This document shows positions 1 through 7,618 of a stretch of 40,805 nt of DNA, one piece after another. This DNA comes from an uncultured Oscillospiraceae bacterium (lineage in GTDB: Bacteria; Bacillota; Clostridia; Oscillospirales; Oscillospiraceae), in assembly GCA_900763965.1 (NCBI GenBank), contig CAAFMG010000065.1:1-40805 (forward strand), read 5' to 3'. Position numbers and translations under genes: made by a program. Numbering within the stretch: position 1 is the first letter of the stretch; the number at the start of each line of letters is the position of its first letter. The notes under the pieces were generated by a model that had not been told where the DNA came from, ran no database searches, and saw nothing but the letters and a program-made list of their open reading frames with translations.

Positions 1-38
1 CCGGCCTCCAGCAGTTGCTTCATAGATACGACAGCCAT
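1..38 (-). CDS. rpsB: 30S ribosomal protein S2 (5' end only)
   Basis: Only the first 12 codons plus two bases are inside the window; the gene runs off the left edge. The visible residues MAVVSMKQLLEAG are the standard N-terminus of ribosomal protein S2, which binds the 30S head/platform with S1 in the cytoplasm. The ATG at 38-36 follows an AAAGGAG ribosome binding site at a normal distance. A good sigma-A promoter lies at 172-200 on the same strand, leaving a leader of about 125 nt. The identification rests on a short but characteristic stretch. Confidence 0.85.
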   Translation of the reverse strand, partial: MAVVSMKQLLEA

Positions 39-171
39 TTGATTAATCTCCTTTTGTTTGTTCCTCCACCCCGATCATCTCGCCGCTCCGTCCGTATCTT
101 GGGACACTTGGATGCGCCGATCCCCGGGTGTGTGGTTTTGGATAGTGTCATGGGCAAACCCATGCCGATTC

Positions 172-200
172 ATTATATCTGATTTGCCCTTTGATTGCAA
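172..200 (-). promoter_or_regulatory. Sigma-A promoter for rpsB
   Basis: Reading the minus strand, a -35 TTGCAA (200-195) is separated by exactly 17 bp from a consensus -10 TATAAT (177-172). It faces rpsB, whose start codon is at 38, so the transcript has a leader of roughly 125 nt. I see no recognisable riboswitch in that leader; an autoregulatory S2 leader is possible but cannot be shown here. Confidence 0.75.
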
Positions 201-221
201 GCATTATTTCCAAAGAAACCG

Positions 222-260
222 AAAAAAATCCCCTGGGTGCCGGGGCGTTTTTTGGGGATT
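222..260 (-). terminator. Intrinsic terminator after ylmC-type gene
   Basis: On the minus strand AATCCCC (260-254) can pair with GGGGATT (233-227), followed by a run of T. The stem begins inside the stop codon of the PRC-barrel gene. An alternative CCCC/GGGG pairing exists inside it. It separates the sigG transcript from the rpsB promoter. Confidence 0.65.
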
Positions 261-546
261 AACACGAAACGCCGCCCTTTTGCCGCTGGCGCTGCACCCG
301 GCAGTCCTCAGGCTTGGTGTCCACCAGGACGATGTCCGGGCCGATGCGCCGGATGCAGTCCCAGGGGAGGATAAAATCGTCCCTGTGTCCGGCCAGCCCC
401 AGCAGCCGGGCAGGCCCTGGCACCACAATGGCGCAGACCCTGCCCTCGGGGATCTCCACCAGCACATCGGTGATGAACCCCAGGCGCTGGCCGTTGCTGA
501 CACAGATGACCTCCTTGCACTGCAAGTCGGTGAATTTCATGCTCAT
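259..546 (-). CDS. ylmC: PRC-barrel domain protein, YlmC/YmxH family
   Basis: A 95-residue protein made almost entirely of one PRC-barrel domain (about residues 3-80), with the family patterns LQCKEVICVSNGQRLGFITD near the start and a conserved DDFILPWDCIRRIGPDIVLV-like second half. Proteins of this family (B. subtilis YlmC and YmxH) are associated with sporulation genes; their molecular role is not known to me. It lies directly behind sigG, as ylmC does near sigG in Bacilli. The ATG at 546 has GGAGG seven bases upstream; a second ATG two codons later is less well spaced. The ribosome binding site lies in the 3' arm of a perfect inverted repeat, suggesting expression coupled to sigG translation. 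The last 15 residues are basic and poorly conserved. Confidence 0.85.
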   Translation of the reverse strand: MSMKFTDLQCKEVICVSNGQRLGFITDVLVEIPEGRVCAIVVPGPARLLGLAGHRDDFILPWDCIRRIGPDIVLVDTKPEDCRVQRQRQKGGVSC

Positions 547-594
547 ATTGCCGCCTCCCTCTGGCCCAGTCTATGCCCTGGGAGGCGGCAATAT
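545..594 (-). promoter_or_regulatory. 15-bp perfect inverted repeat sequestering the ylmC ribosome binding site
   Basis: Between the sigG stop codon (597-595) and the ylmC-type start (546) the whole spacer is one hairpin: arms 594-580 and 559-545 are perfectly complementary over 15 bp, with a 20-nt loop. The downstream arm contains the GGAGG ribosome binding site and the first two bases of the ATG. There is no T run after it, so it is not an ordinary terminator. A ribosome finishing sigG would cover the upstream arm and free the start site, so translational coupling is the natural reading (inference). Confidence 0.75.
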
Positions 595-1374
595 TCAGGA
601 CACCGACACGAATTTGCGCAGGGTGCCGATGGCGCCCTTTTCCAGCCGGGACACCTGGGCCTGGGAGATCCCCAGCCGGGCGGCCACCTCCATCTGGGTC
701 TTGCCGTCGTAGAACCGCAGGGTCAGGATCTGCTTTTCCCGGGGCTGGAGAGCCTGAAAGGCCAGGCGCAGGGTGATATGCTCCATCCAGCCTTCCTCGG
801 TGTTTTTGCTGTCCCGCACCTGATCCATAACGGTCAAAGGATCCCCGCCGTCGGTGTACACCGGATCGTACAGGCTCACCGGGGCGCATACCGCATCCAA
901 AGCCTGACTGACCTCCTGGTTGCTCAGGGACAGCTCCCCGGCGATTTCCTCCAGGGTGGGCTCCCGGCCCAGGGCGCTCTGCATGGCCTCCTTGCATTGC
1001 AGCACCCGGTAGGCCACATCCCGGATGGAGCGGGAAACCCGGATGGCGCTGTTGTCCCGCAGGTACCGCCGCACCTCTCCGGCGATCATGGGCACCCCAT
1101 AGGTGGAAAACCGCACCTGCTTGTCCGGGTCAAAATTGGAGATGGCCTTGATCAGACCGATGCACCCCACCTGAAACAGATCGTCGGGGCACTCTCCCCG
1201 CTTGTCGAACCGCTGGATCACACTCAGTACCAGCCGCAGGTTCCCTTCAATGAGCTTCTCCCGGGCGCTGTCATCCCCCTGGCGCACCTGCCGCAGCAGA
1301 CGATCCATCTCTGCCTGGGGAAGGGTGGACAGCCGGGCGGTGTTGACACCGCAGATTTCCACTTTGCCCTGCAT
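595..1374 (-). CDS. sigG: RNA polymerase sporulation sigma factor sigma-G
   Basis: A 259-residue sigma-70 family protein, close to the usual length of about 260 for sigma-G. The N-terminus carries the family signature KVEICGV, followed by region 2 (NLRLVLSVIQRF, DDLFQVGCIGL, RFSTYGVPMI), region 3 and a C-terminal helix-turn-helix (KTQMEVAARLGISQAQVSRLEK). Sigma-G directs late gene expression in the engulfed forespore. The ATG at 1374 is preceded by AAGGAGG at good spacing. A sigma-F-like promoter lies just upstream, which fits the known control of sigG by sigma-F. The usual partners spoIIGA and sigE are not upstream here. Its product probably drives the PRC-barrel gene behind it through shared transcription. 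Confidence 0.95.
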   Translation of the reverse strand: MQGKVEICGVNTARLSTLPQAEMDRLLRQVRQGDDSAREKLIEGNLRLVLSVIQRFDKRGECPDDLFQVGCIGLIKAISNFDPDKQVRFSTYGVPMIAGEVRRYLRDNSAIRVSRSIRDVAYRVLQCKEAMQSALGREPTLEEIAGELSLSNQEVSQALDAVCAPVSLYDPVYTDGGDPLTVMDQVRDSKNTEEGWMEHITLRLAFQALQPREKQILTLRFYDGKTQMEVAARLGISQAQVSRLEKGAIGTLRKFVSVS

Positions 1375-1404
1375 GACGTTCCTCCTTGTTGCTTCCTACA
1401 CAGC

Positions 1405-1433
1405 CAGTATCCCCAACCCGGCCCGGATGATAC
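1405..1433 (-). promoter_or_regulatory. Candidate sigma-F promoter for sigG
   Basis: On the minus strand GTATC (1433-1429) lies 14 bp before GGGGATACTG (1414-1405). The latter fits the sigma-F -10 consensus GGNRANANTR at every fixed position and the former matches four of five bases of the GYWTA -35. It would give a leader of about 25 nt before sigG. Assigned by motif and by the known sigma-F control of spoIIIG in Bacillus. Confidence 0.5.
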
Positions 1434-1594
1434 CTTGCTGTGGTTTTTGGCGGATTTCCACAAATATTTTTTTGCTGGAGAAAGGGCTGGCAGATTGTTG
1501 GGGATGGTTTTTTGACGGAATCTAACTTTTTCACCCATTTTCGGAGGGCGGGCAGAAATGGGCGGCCGATGACATAACACTGAACTTCTGCCGG

Positions 1595-1753
1595 TTATCT
1601 GCAAGTTATTCACAGGGTTATGCATTTTTCGGAAGGGGCGGCAGAAATGGGGAAAGGGGAGAAATACCTGTTGATAACTCTAAGTTTTCCACATTGTCCA
1701 CAACTTTGTCCACAAGGGTTATCCACAATTCACGGCAGCTGTGGATATTCACA
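1595..1753. other. DnaA-box cluster (candidate origin or DnaA-binding locus)
   Basis: At least eight 9-mers related to the DnaA box TTATCCACA fall within about 150 bp. On plus: TTATTCACA 1606, TTTTCCACA 1685, TTGTCCACA 1694 and 1706, the exact consensus TTATCCACA 1719 and ATATTCACA 1745. On minus: TTATCAACA (1677-1669) and ATATCCACA (1748-1740). Four plus-strand boxes start at 1685, 1694, 1706 and 1719, i.e. tightly packed in one orientation. The cluster sits in a long non-coding stretch between divergent genes (sigG left, rpsT right). dnaA, dnaN, rpmH and gyrB are not in this window, so this may be oriC displaced from dnaA or a secondary DnaA-titration/regulatory cluster like those known in Bacillus. 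Confidence 0.7.
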
Positions 1754-2088
1754 ACTGGGGTGGGAAACCATTTGCGACAGCCTTCGACGGAAACGACACT
1801 TTTTCGCAGATCGTAAATTTTACCAGAGTGTAAACTTTGTGCAAAATTTGGGACTTGACAGCTGCTCCTGTCCGGAAAAGCCCTTACGAAGAAACTGCCC
1901 GTTTCGCCGGATCTGTGACCGGGGGAAATGGGCGGCAGAAAAGAAGAATTGGAAAGAAAGCTGGGGAAAATCAAAATTCTATAGGACATTTCTGGATTTT
2001 TGAAGGATAAAAGTTTTGCGCCCGTTTCCTCCGGGGAAGCCGGAAGCCCCGGCGGAAAACCAAAACAGAAAAAAATTTCAAAAAGGGG
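1754..2088. other. Non-coding stretch before rpsT
   Basis: About 335 bases without a convincing gene. The open frames crossing it lack ribosome binding sites and family resemblance. It contains AT-rich patches (around 1815-1850 and 2060-2085); the second, an A-rich tract directly before the rpsT -35, could act as an UP element. Nothing else is recognised. Confidence 0.4.
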
Positions 2089-2117
2089 TTGATTTTGAAA
2101 CAAAAGAAAGCTATAAT
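2089..2117 (+). promoter_or_regulatory. Sigma-A promoter for rpsT
   Basis: TTGATT at 2089-2094 and consensus TATAAT at 2112-2117 with a 17-bp spacer, preceded by A-rich sequence. It gives a leader of about 33 nt before rpsT. Confidence 0.8.
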
Positions 2118-2156
2118 GTGTAACTGTATGAAAATACTGAGAAAGGAGAAGCAACA

Positions 2157-2420
2157 ATGCCCAACATTAAGTCCTCCAAGAAGGATGTCATTTCCTCCAA
2201 GATTGCTTACGAGAACAACAAGGCTAACAAGTCCGCTCTGAAGACCGAACTGAAGAAGTTCGATGCTGCTCTGGTGGCTGGCGACAAGGCTGTCGCTGAG
2301 ACTGCCTACAAGGCCGCTGTCAAGGCTGTGGACCAGGCTGTGATCAAGGGTCTTCTGCACAAGAACAATGCTGCCCGCAAGAAGAGCAGCATGACCCTGA
2401 AGCTGAACCAGCTGGCTTAA
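2157..2420 (+). CDS. rpsT: 30S ribosomal protein S20
   Basis: An 87-residue lysine- and alanine-rich protein starting MPNIKSSKKDV, typical of S20, which binds 16S rRNA in the small subunit body during early assembly. The conserved C-terminal pattern KGLLHKNNAARKKS is present. The ATG at 2157 follows AAAGGAGAAG. It has its own promoter and a strong terminator directly behind it, so it appears monocistronic. The gene uses the narrow codon set expected of a highly expressed gene (AAG for lysine, CTG for leucine). Length matches the family. Confidence 0.97.
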   Translation: MPNIKSSKKDVISSKIAYENNKANKSALKTELKKFDAALVAGDKAVAETAYKAAVKAVDQAVIKGLLHKNNAARKKSSMTLKLNQLA

Positions 2421-2435
2421 GCTCTCTGAAAATAT

Positions 2436-2467
2436 CTCCCTCCCGAAAATTTCGGAGGGAGTTTTTT
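2436..2467 (+). terminator. Intrinsic terminator of rpsT
   Basis: CTCCCTCC(C)GAAA pairs with TTTCGGAGGGAG across a very small loop, one base bulged, and is followed by TTTTTT at 2462-2467. Confidence 0.9.
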
Positions 2468-2486
2468 CATTTTTTAACAGATTATA

Positions 2487-2516
2487 CTATCATCCAAAGG
2501 GTTTTTGTTATATAAT
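2487..2516 (+). promoter_or_regulatory. Probable promoter for recG
   Basis: A consensus TATAAT at 2511-2516 lies 40 bases before the recG start. The best -35 is only CTATCA at 2487-2492 with 18-bp spacing, so the promoter is probably weak or activator-dependent. Confidence 0.45.
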
Positions 2517-2556
2517 AGAGAAGCGTGATTTCATTACCCGGAAAGGCGGTGTCTCC

Positions 2557-4605
2557 ATGGCAAGATTATCCGATCCCGTTACCATCCTCAAGGGGGTGGG
2601 CCCGGCCCGGGCAAAGCAGCTGGCCAATTTGAATATTGTCACTCTGGGAGATCTGATCTGCCATTTCCCCAGGGGCTATGAGGACAGAACCCAGCTGGTG
2701 CCCATTGCCCGGCTGGAGCCGGATGTTCCGGCCTGCTTCCGGGGGATGGTGATGAATACCCCCAGAACCACCCATATCCGCAAGGGGCTGGATATCACCA
2801 AGGCCCAGGTGGCAGATGCCACCGGACGGCTGAACCTGACCTTTTTCAACTCCCGGTTTGCTTCCGAGCAGCTGCAATATGGGAATGAGTACATATTTTA
2901 TGGAACGGTCAGCGGGGATTTTACCGGCTATGGTATGACCAACCCCATATTTGAGCCGCTGGACAGCCCTGGAATCGCCACCCGGCGGATTCTGCCTGTC
3001 TATCCTTTGACGGCGGGACTTTCCAATGGGGTGATGATAAAGACGATCCAGCAGGCCATGGCGGTCTGCGACTGTCCCCCGGAGATCCTGCCGGAGGCGG
3101 TGCGGCAGCAGTATGACATCCTTCCGGCCCAGACCGCCTATCAGGCCATCCATGCCCCCAAAACCATGACCGAGGCGGAGCAGGCCAAGCGGCGGCTGAT
3201 CTTTGAGGAATTTTTCGTGTTTTCCGCAGGCTTGTCCCTGATGCGGGCGGCCCGGGCGGAAAAGCGGCGGCCGGCCTATACCCGGTGCGACCTGACGGCC
3301 TTTTATCAGGCGCTGCCCTTCCGGCTCACCGGTGCCCAGCAGCGGGCGGTTGGGGAGATTCTGGCAGATCTGCAAAAGGGAGCCCCTATGAACCGGCTGG
3401 TTCAGGGGGATGTGGGCAGCGGCAAGACCATGGTGGCGGCGGCAGCAGCCTACTGCACCATCCAAAACGGAGAACAGGCGGCGCTGATGGCCCCTACGGA
3501 GATCCTGGCAGAGCAGCACTGGGCCGGGCTGAGGAAGCTCCTGACCCCGCTGGGGATCCAAACGGAGCTGCTCACCGGTTCCATGACCCAAAAGGAAAAG
3601 CGGCAGATCCGGGAGCGGATCGCCTCCGGACAGGCCCAGCTGGTCATCGGTACCCATGCCCTTTTGTCGGATACCACCCAATTTGCGGCTCTGGGCCTGG
3701 TGATCACCGACGAGCAGCACCGCTTCGGTGTCAACCAGCGGGCAAAGCTGTCGGCCAAGGGCAGTGACCCCCATCTGCTGGTGATGTCTGCCACCCCCAT
3801 TCCCCGAACTCTGGCGCTGCTGATGTACGGAGATCTGGAGGTCTCCGTGCTGGACGAGCTGCCCCCCGGCCGGGAGCCGGTGGACACCTTCCTGGTGGGA
3901 GAAAGCTACCGTCCCCGGATCAATGCCTTTATCCGCAAGCAGGTGCAGCAGGGCCATCAGTGCTTCATTGTCTGCCCGGCGGTGGAGGAAAATCAGGAGC
4001 TGGGGATCAAGGCGGCATCGGCCTGGGCGGAAACGCTGCAAAAGACGGTATTTCCGGATCTGCGGATCGCTCTGCTCCACGGCCAGATGCCCGGGGCGGA
4101 AAAGGAGGCGGCAATGGCGGCCTTTGCCCGGGGGGAAGCAGATGTGATGGTTGCCACCACGGTCATTGAGGTGGGGGTGGACGTGCCCAATGCCACCCTG
4201 ATGGTCATCGAGGATGCGGACCGGTTCGGCCTGAGCCAGCTGCACCAGCTGCGGGGCCGGGTGGGCCGGGGCAAGGCGAAAAGCTACTGCATCCTGACCA
4301 CCCAAAACCGGAACCCGGATACCCGGATGCGGCTCAAGGCCCTGTGCAAAACCAACGACGGCTTCCGCATTGCCGAGGAGGATCTGCGTCTCCGGGGCCC
4401 CGGTGACTTCTTCGGTTCCCGGCAGTCCGGTCTGCCTGCCTTCCGGGTGGCGGATCTGAGCTTTGACATGGCGGTGCTGAAGCAGGCCCAGCAGGCCTCG
4501 GCGGAGTGGATCGACCGCTATGGCACCATAGACAGTCCGGAAGCCCAGGCCCTGCGCCAGCGGGTAGCGGAGCTGTTTGCCCGGGCGGAAGGAACCATGA
4601 ACTGA
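2557..4605 (+). CDS. recG: ATP-dependent DNA helicase RecG
   Basis: A 682-residue superfamily 2 helicase that remodels stalled replication forks and branch-migrates recombination intermediates. The N-terminal wedge/OB region (about residues 1-230) begins with the family motif LKGVGPARAKQL. The helicase core carries Walker A QGDVGSGKT near residue 283, the DEQH box near 385, the motif MSATPIPRTLAL, and the RecG-typical motif VI region QLHQLRGRVGRG. The C-terminal TRG-like segment DLRLRGPGDFFGSRQSG is present. Length fits the family. The ATG at 2557 follows a GGAAAGGCGG-type site. It stands between the rpsT terminator and a repeat element and seems to be transcribed alone. Confidence 0.97.
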   Translation: MARLSDPVTILKGVGPARAKQLANLNIVTLGDLICHFPRGYEDRTQLVPIARLEPDVPACFRGMVMNTPRTTHIRKGLDITKAQVADATGRLNLTFFNSRFASEQLQYGNEYIFYGTVSGDFTGYGMTNPIFEPLDSPGIATRRILPVYPLTAGLSNGVMIKTIQQAMAVCDCPPEILPEAVRQQYDILPAQTAYQAIHAPKTMTEAEQAKRRLIFEEFFVFSAGLSLMRAARAEKRRPAYTRCDLTAFYQALPFRLTGAQQRAVGEILADLQKGAPMNRLVQGDVGSGKTMVAAAAAYCTIQNGEQAALMAPTEILAEQHWAGLRKLLTPLGIQTELLTGSMTQKEKRQIRERIASGQAQLVIGTHALLSDTTQFAALGLVITDEQHRFGVNQRAKLSAKGSDPHLLVMSATPIPRTLALLMYGDLEVSVLDELPPGREPVDTFLVGESYRPRINAFIRKQVQQGHQCFIVCPAVEENQELGIKAASAWAETLQKTVFPDLRIALLHGQMPGAEKEAAMAAFARGEADVMVATTVIEVGVDVPNATLMVIEDADRFGLSQLHQLRGRVGRGKAKSYCILTTQNRNPDTRMRLKALCKTNDGFRIAEEDLRLRGPGDFFGSRQSGLPAFRVADLSFDMAVLKQAQQASAEWIDRYGTIDSPEAQALRQRVAELFARAEGTMN

Positions 4606-4616
4606 CGGCGTGTTTT

Positions 4617-4839
4617 AAGGCAACTGCGCACAATTGCGTCTGCGGACATCAGCGGATCTTTTGTCCCAATATTTCAGTTTGAAAAACTTGAAAGATAGCG
4701 CAGCCGTTGCCAGCGTAAGCTGGCTTACGGATGCGGCATACCCCTTGCGGGTACATCCAGTATTCCTGCGTTTTCCAAACCTTATCTTGGAACAAAATCT
4801 CTCGCTGCTGTCTCTTGCCGAATTATGCGGTGCTGCCTT
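4617..4839. repeat. Family-A inverted-repeat element, copy 1 (223 bp)
   Basis: A non-coding element also found at 24355-24635. Its ends form a terminal inverted repeat of about 19 bp (left AAGGCAACTGCGCACAATT, right end reversed AAGGCAGCACCGCATAATT; four mismatches here). The interior has nested palindromes (GCCAGC-GTAA-GCTGGC and CGTAAG-CTGG-CTTACG) and ACCC-CTTGC-GGGT. It differs from copy 2 mainly by having one rather than two copies of a 58-bp internal unit, plus scattered substitutions. No transposase is present, so it resembles a MITE or REP-like element. It fills the gap between recG and the LRR protein gene. Confidence 0.85.
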
Positions 4840-4885
4840 TGATTTGATTCCATACAATCCATGCGATCTCAAGGAGGGATCCCCT

Positions 4886-5821
4886 ATGAAAAAGAACGTA
4901 TTTGCAATTGTGACACTGGTATGTTTGCTGCTGGCGGCGCTGCCTGTCGGGGCCTTTGCCACCGAGACGGCGGAAAACCGCTGCGGCGATGATCTGACCT
5001 GGAGCCTGGACGGCAGCACCCTGACCATTTCCGGCAATGGTGCCATGTATGATTATGACGATGGCGATGCCCCCTGGCTGGCCTATCAGAATACCATCAC
5101 CAAGGTGGTGTTCTCCGGCAATGTCACAAGTGTGGGTGCCGGGGCCTTCCTGGACTATGACAGCATCACCTCTGTGGACTTTGGCTCTGCCATGCACACC
5201 ATCGGCCGCCAGGCTTTCAAGTCCTGCGACGGTCTGACCGTGCTGTACCTGCCTGCCAGCTTCCGCTGCTTTGGCGAAGAATGTCTGATGGGCTGCAAGA
5301 GCCTGACGGAGATCCGGTGCCGGGGCGGTATGCCCTCCTTTAAGGGGAACTGCCTGTGGGACACCAATGTTTCTGTCTTTTACCCCTCCAACAACCCCTG
5401 GCCCGCAGAGCCGGTGATGCAGCTGTTCCAGTCCTTCGGCGGCAGGATCCAGTTCTTTATGGCCGGTGAGGCGGATCTGACCCCCAAGGAAACTTCCCAG
5501 ACCGCTTCCCAGCCTGTCACGGAGCCCACAACTGCCCCCACCACCGCACCGACCACCGCTCCCACCACTGCACCCACGGAGCCGGTGACCCAGCCCACGG
5601 AAACCACGGTGCCGGAGACCACCGTTCAGGAGACCACCGCTGCCACGGAAGCCACCCAGGAGACCACCCAGGCCACAGTCCCGGAAACCACCCAGGAGAC
5701 CCAGCCGGAGACAAAGCCTGTCAGAAAGCCCCTGCGGGGCCTGACCATTGGCCTTGTGCTGATCTCCGTCACCCTGACCCTGCTCCTGATCGGCGCACTG
5801 GTATTCCGCAGACGATACTAA
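4886..5821 (+). CDS. Secreted, membrane-anchored leucine-rich repeat protein
   Basis: A 311-residue surface protein. A signal peptide (about residues 1-26, ending GAFA) precedes a BspA-type leucine-rich repeat region (about 30-190) that begins with the common CGDDLTWSLDGSTLTISG cap. Next is a Thr/Pro/Glu-rich linker (about 200-275) with four tandem PTTA units, then a transmembrane segment (about 280-303) ending in the basic tail RRRY. This is an extracellular binding domain on a flexible stalk held in the membrane; ligand unknown. The ATG at 4886 follows AAGGAGG; longer versions of the frame run back into the repeat element and are not credible. A terminator follows. Confidence 0.8.
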   Translation: MKKNVFAIVTLVCLLLAALPVGAFATETAENRCGDDLTWSLDGSTLTISGNGAMYDYDDGDAPWLAYQNTITKVVFSGNVTSVGAGAFLDYDSITSVDFGSAMHTIGRQAFKSCDGLTVLYLPASFRCFGEECLMGCKSLTEIRCRGGMPSFKGNCLWDTNVSVFYPSNNPWPAEPVMQLFQSFGGRIQFFMAGEADLTPKETSQTASQPVTEPTTAPTTAPTTAPTTAPTEPVTQPTETTVPETTVQETTAATEATQETTQATVPETTQETQPETKPVRKPLRGLTIGLVLISVTLTLLLIGALVFRRRY

Positions 5822-5856
5822 AGCGTAAGATATTTGCTTAAAAAATGCTTAACATC

Positions 5857-5901
5857 TTCCGGGAAAATCACCCATTTTGTGGTTTTCCCGGAGGTTTTTT
5901 T
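5857..5901 (+). terminator. Intrinsic terminator after the LRR protein gene
   Basis: CCGGGAAAA (5859-5867) pairs with TTTTCCCGG (5883-5891) and is followed closely by a T run. Confidence 0.85.
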
Positions 5902-5929
5902 GTAGGTTACGGAAAAAATAAAAAAGGGG

Positions 5930-5958
5930 TTGTAACTTTGCCGTCTATGATGTAAAAT
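5930..5958 (+). promoter_or_regulatory. Sigma-A promoter for gpmI
   Basis: TTGTAA at 5930-5935 and TAAAAT at 5953-5958 with a 17-bp spacer. Transcription would start about 50 bases before the gpmI ATG and probably continues through the Asp23 and fakA genes. Confidence 0.7.
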
Positions 5959-6015
5959 AAGATGATCCTTACTATGCAAAAATATGCCAGAAACCTGATT
6001 TTTGGAGGTAGTAAT

Positions 6016-7578
6016 ATGGAAAAACCCATTGTTCTTGTTATCATGGACGGCGTTGGCAAAGGTGACGGCGGCAGCGGCGACGCTGTGAAGATCGCCAACA
6101 CCCCCACGCTGGATTCTCTGCTTGCCACCTGCCCGCATACTTACCTGAAAGCTCATGGCACCGCTGTGGGTCTGCCCACCGATGAGGATATGGGCAACTC
6201 CGAGGTTGGACACAATGCACTGGGCTGCGGCCAGGTGTACTCCCAGGGCGCAAAGCTGGTGGGCGAATCCATCGAAAACGGCACCCTGTTTGACAGCCAG
6301 ACCTGGAAGGAACTGGTGGCCAATGCCAAGGAAGACAAGGCCATGCATTTCCTGGGCCTGCTGTCTGACGGCAACGTACATTCCAATATCCATCACCTGA
6401 TCGCTCTGCTGCGGCAGGCCCACGCCCAGGGGGTGAAGAAGGCCTACTGCCACATCCTGCTGGACGGCCGTGACGTGCCTGCCACCTCCGCTCTGGAGTA
6501 TGTGGATCAGCTGGAGGCTGTTCTGGCGGAGCTGAATACGCCGGGCTGTGACTATGCCATTGCCTCCGGCGGCGGCCGTATGCAGATCACCATGGACCGC
6601 TATGAAGCCAACTGGCCCATGGTGGAAGCCGGCTGGCGCACCCATGTTCAGGGCCAGGGCCGTATGTTCGCCTCTGCAAGAGAGGCAATCGAGACCTACC
6701 GCGCGGAGCTGAATGTCATCGACCAGGATCTGCCTGCCTTTGTGGTGGCAAGAAACGGCCAGCCTGTGGCAAAGATCGCCAACGGCGACAGCGTGATCCT
6801 CTTCAACTTCCGGGGCGACCGGGCACAGGAGATCTCTCTGGCCTTCGACCGCAAGGACTTTGACAAGTTCGACCGGGGCAATTACACCGGGGTGAAGTTT
6901 GCCGGTATGCTCCAGTATGACGGCGACCTGAAGATCCCTGAGCATTACCTGGTGCAGCCTCCCGTCATCACCAACACCCTGACGGAGGTGCTGTGCGCCG
7001 CCGGTGTCACCGAGTACGCCGTCTCCGAGACCCAGAAGTACGGCCACGTCACCTATTTCTGGAACGGCAACCGCTCCGGCAAGGTGGACGAAAAGCTGGA
7101 AACCTATGAAGAGATCCCCTCCGATGTGATCCCCTTCGAGCAGGCTCCTGCCATGAAGTCCAAGGAGATCACCGAAAAGATGGTGCAGACCATGGCTTCC
7201 GGCAAGTATCAGTTCCTGCGCTGCAACTTCCCCAACGGCGACATGGTGGGCCACACCGGCGTTATGGAGGCTGTCATCAAGGCTATGGAGAGCGTGGACA
7301 CCAGCCTGAAGGCCATCCTGGAGGCTGCGGACAAGTACGGCTACACCGTGCTGATCACCGCTGACCATGGCAATGCCGACCAGATGACCGAGACCAAGAA
7401 GGGCAAGACTTCCGTCCGCACCGCCCACTCCCTGAATCCCGTTCCCTTCATCATCTACGACCGGGATCACAACTGGGTCATCCGGGAGGGCCACTACGGC
7501 CTTGCCAATGTGGCACCCACCGTGGTGAAGATGATGGGCCTGACTGCGCCTGCCTGCTGGGAGCAGAGCATGGTCTAA
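6016..7578 (+). CDS. gpmI: 2,3-bisphosphoglycerate-independent phosphoglycerate mutase
   Basis: A 520-residue cytoplasmic enzyme of the alkaline phosphatase superfamily that interconverts 3- and 2-phosphoglycerate in glycolysis using Mn ions. The N-terminal metal motif VIMDGVG, the phosphoserine nucleophile in MGNSEVGH (Ser62), LLSDGNVHS, LLDGRDVPATSA, and the C-terminal metal ligands in ITADHGNADQM and TAHSLNPVP are all present. Length is typical. The ATG at 6016 is chosen because TTTGGAGG lies eight bases upstream and the protein then begins MEKPIVLVIMDG as in the family; an upstream in-frame ATG has no ribosome binding site. Only about 40 bases separate it from the next gene. Confidence 0.97.
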   Translation: MEKPIVLVIMDGVGKGDGGSGDAVKIANTPTLDSLLATCPHTYLKAHGTAVGLPTDEDMGNSEVGHNALGCGQVYSQGAKLVGESIENGTLFDSQTWKELVANAKEDKAMHFLGLLSDGNVHSNIHHLIALLRQAHAQGVKKAYCHILLDGRDVPATSALEYVDQLEAVLAELNTPGCDYAIASGGGRMQITMDRYEANWPMVEAGWRTHVQGQGRMFASAREAIETYRAELNVIDQDLPAFVVARNGQPVAKIANGDSVILFNFRGDRAQEISLAFDRKDFDKFDRGNYTGVKFAGMLQYDGDLKIPEHYLVQPPVITNTLTEVLCAAGVTEYAVSETQKYGHVTYFWNGNRSGKVDEKLETYEEIPSDVIPFEQAPAMKSKEITEKMVQTMASGKYQFLRCNFPNGDMVGHTGVMEAVIKAMESVDTSLKAILEAADKYGYTVLITADHGNADQMTETKKGKTSVRTAHSLNPVPFIIYDRDHNWVIREGHYGLANVAPTVVKMMGLTAPACWEQSMV

Positions 7579-7618
7579 TTCCTTTGACACAAACACAACC
7601 AAATTGGAGGTACTGATT

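Noticed and set aside
1618..2157. Open frames on both strands over the region before rpsT
   Set aside because: Low-complexity translations without starts or family resemblance; the region is better explained by DnaA boxes and a promoter.
4634..4885. Open frame extending the LRR protein upstream
   Set aside because: It is the translation of the family-A repeat element; the signal peptide and AGGAGG fix the start at 4886.
5962..6015. N-terminal extension of gpmI from an upstream ATG
   Set aside because: No ribosome binding site there, and it would put the conserved GGAGG and family N-terminus inside the coding region.
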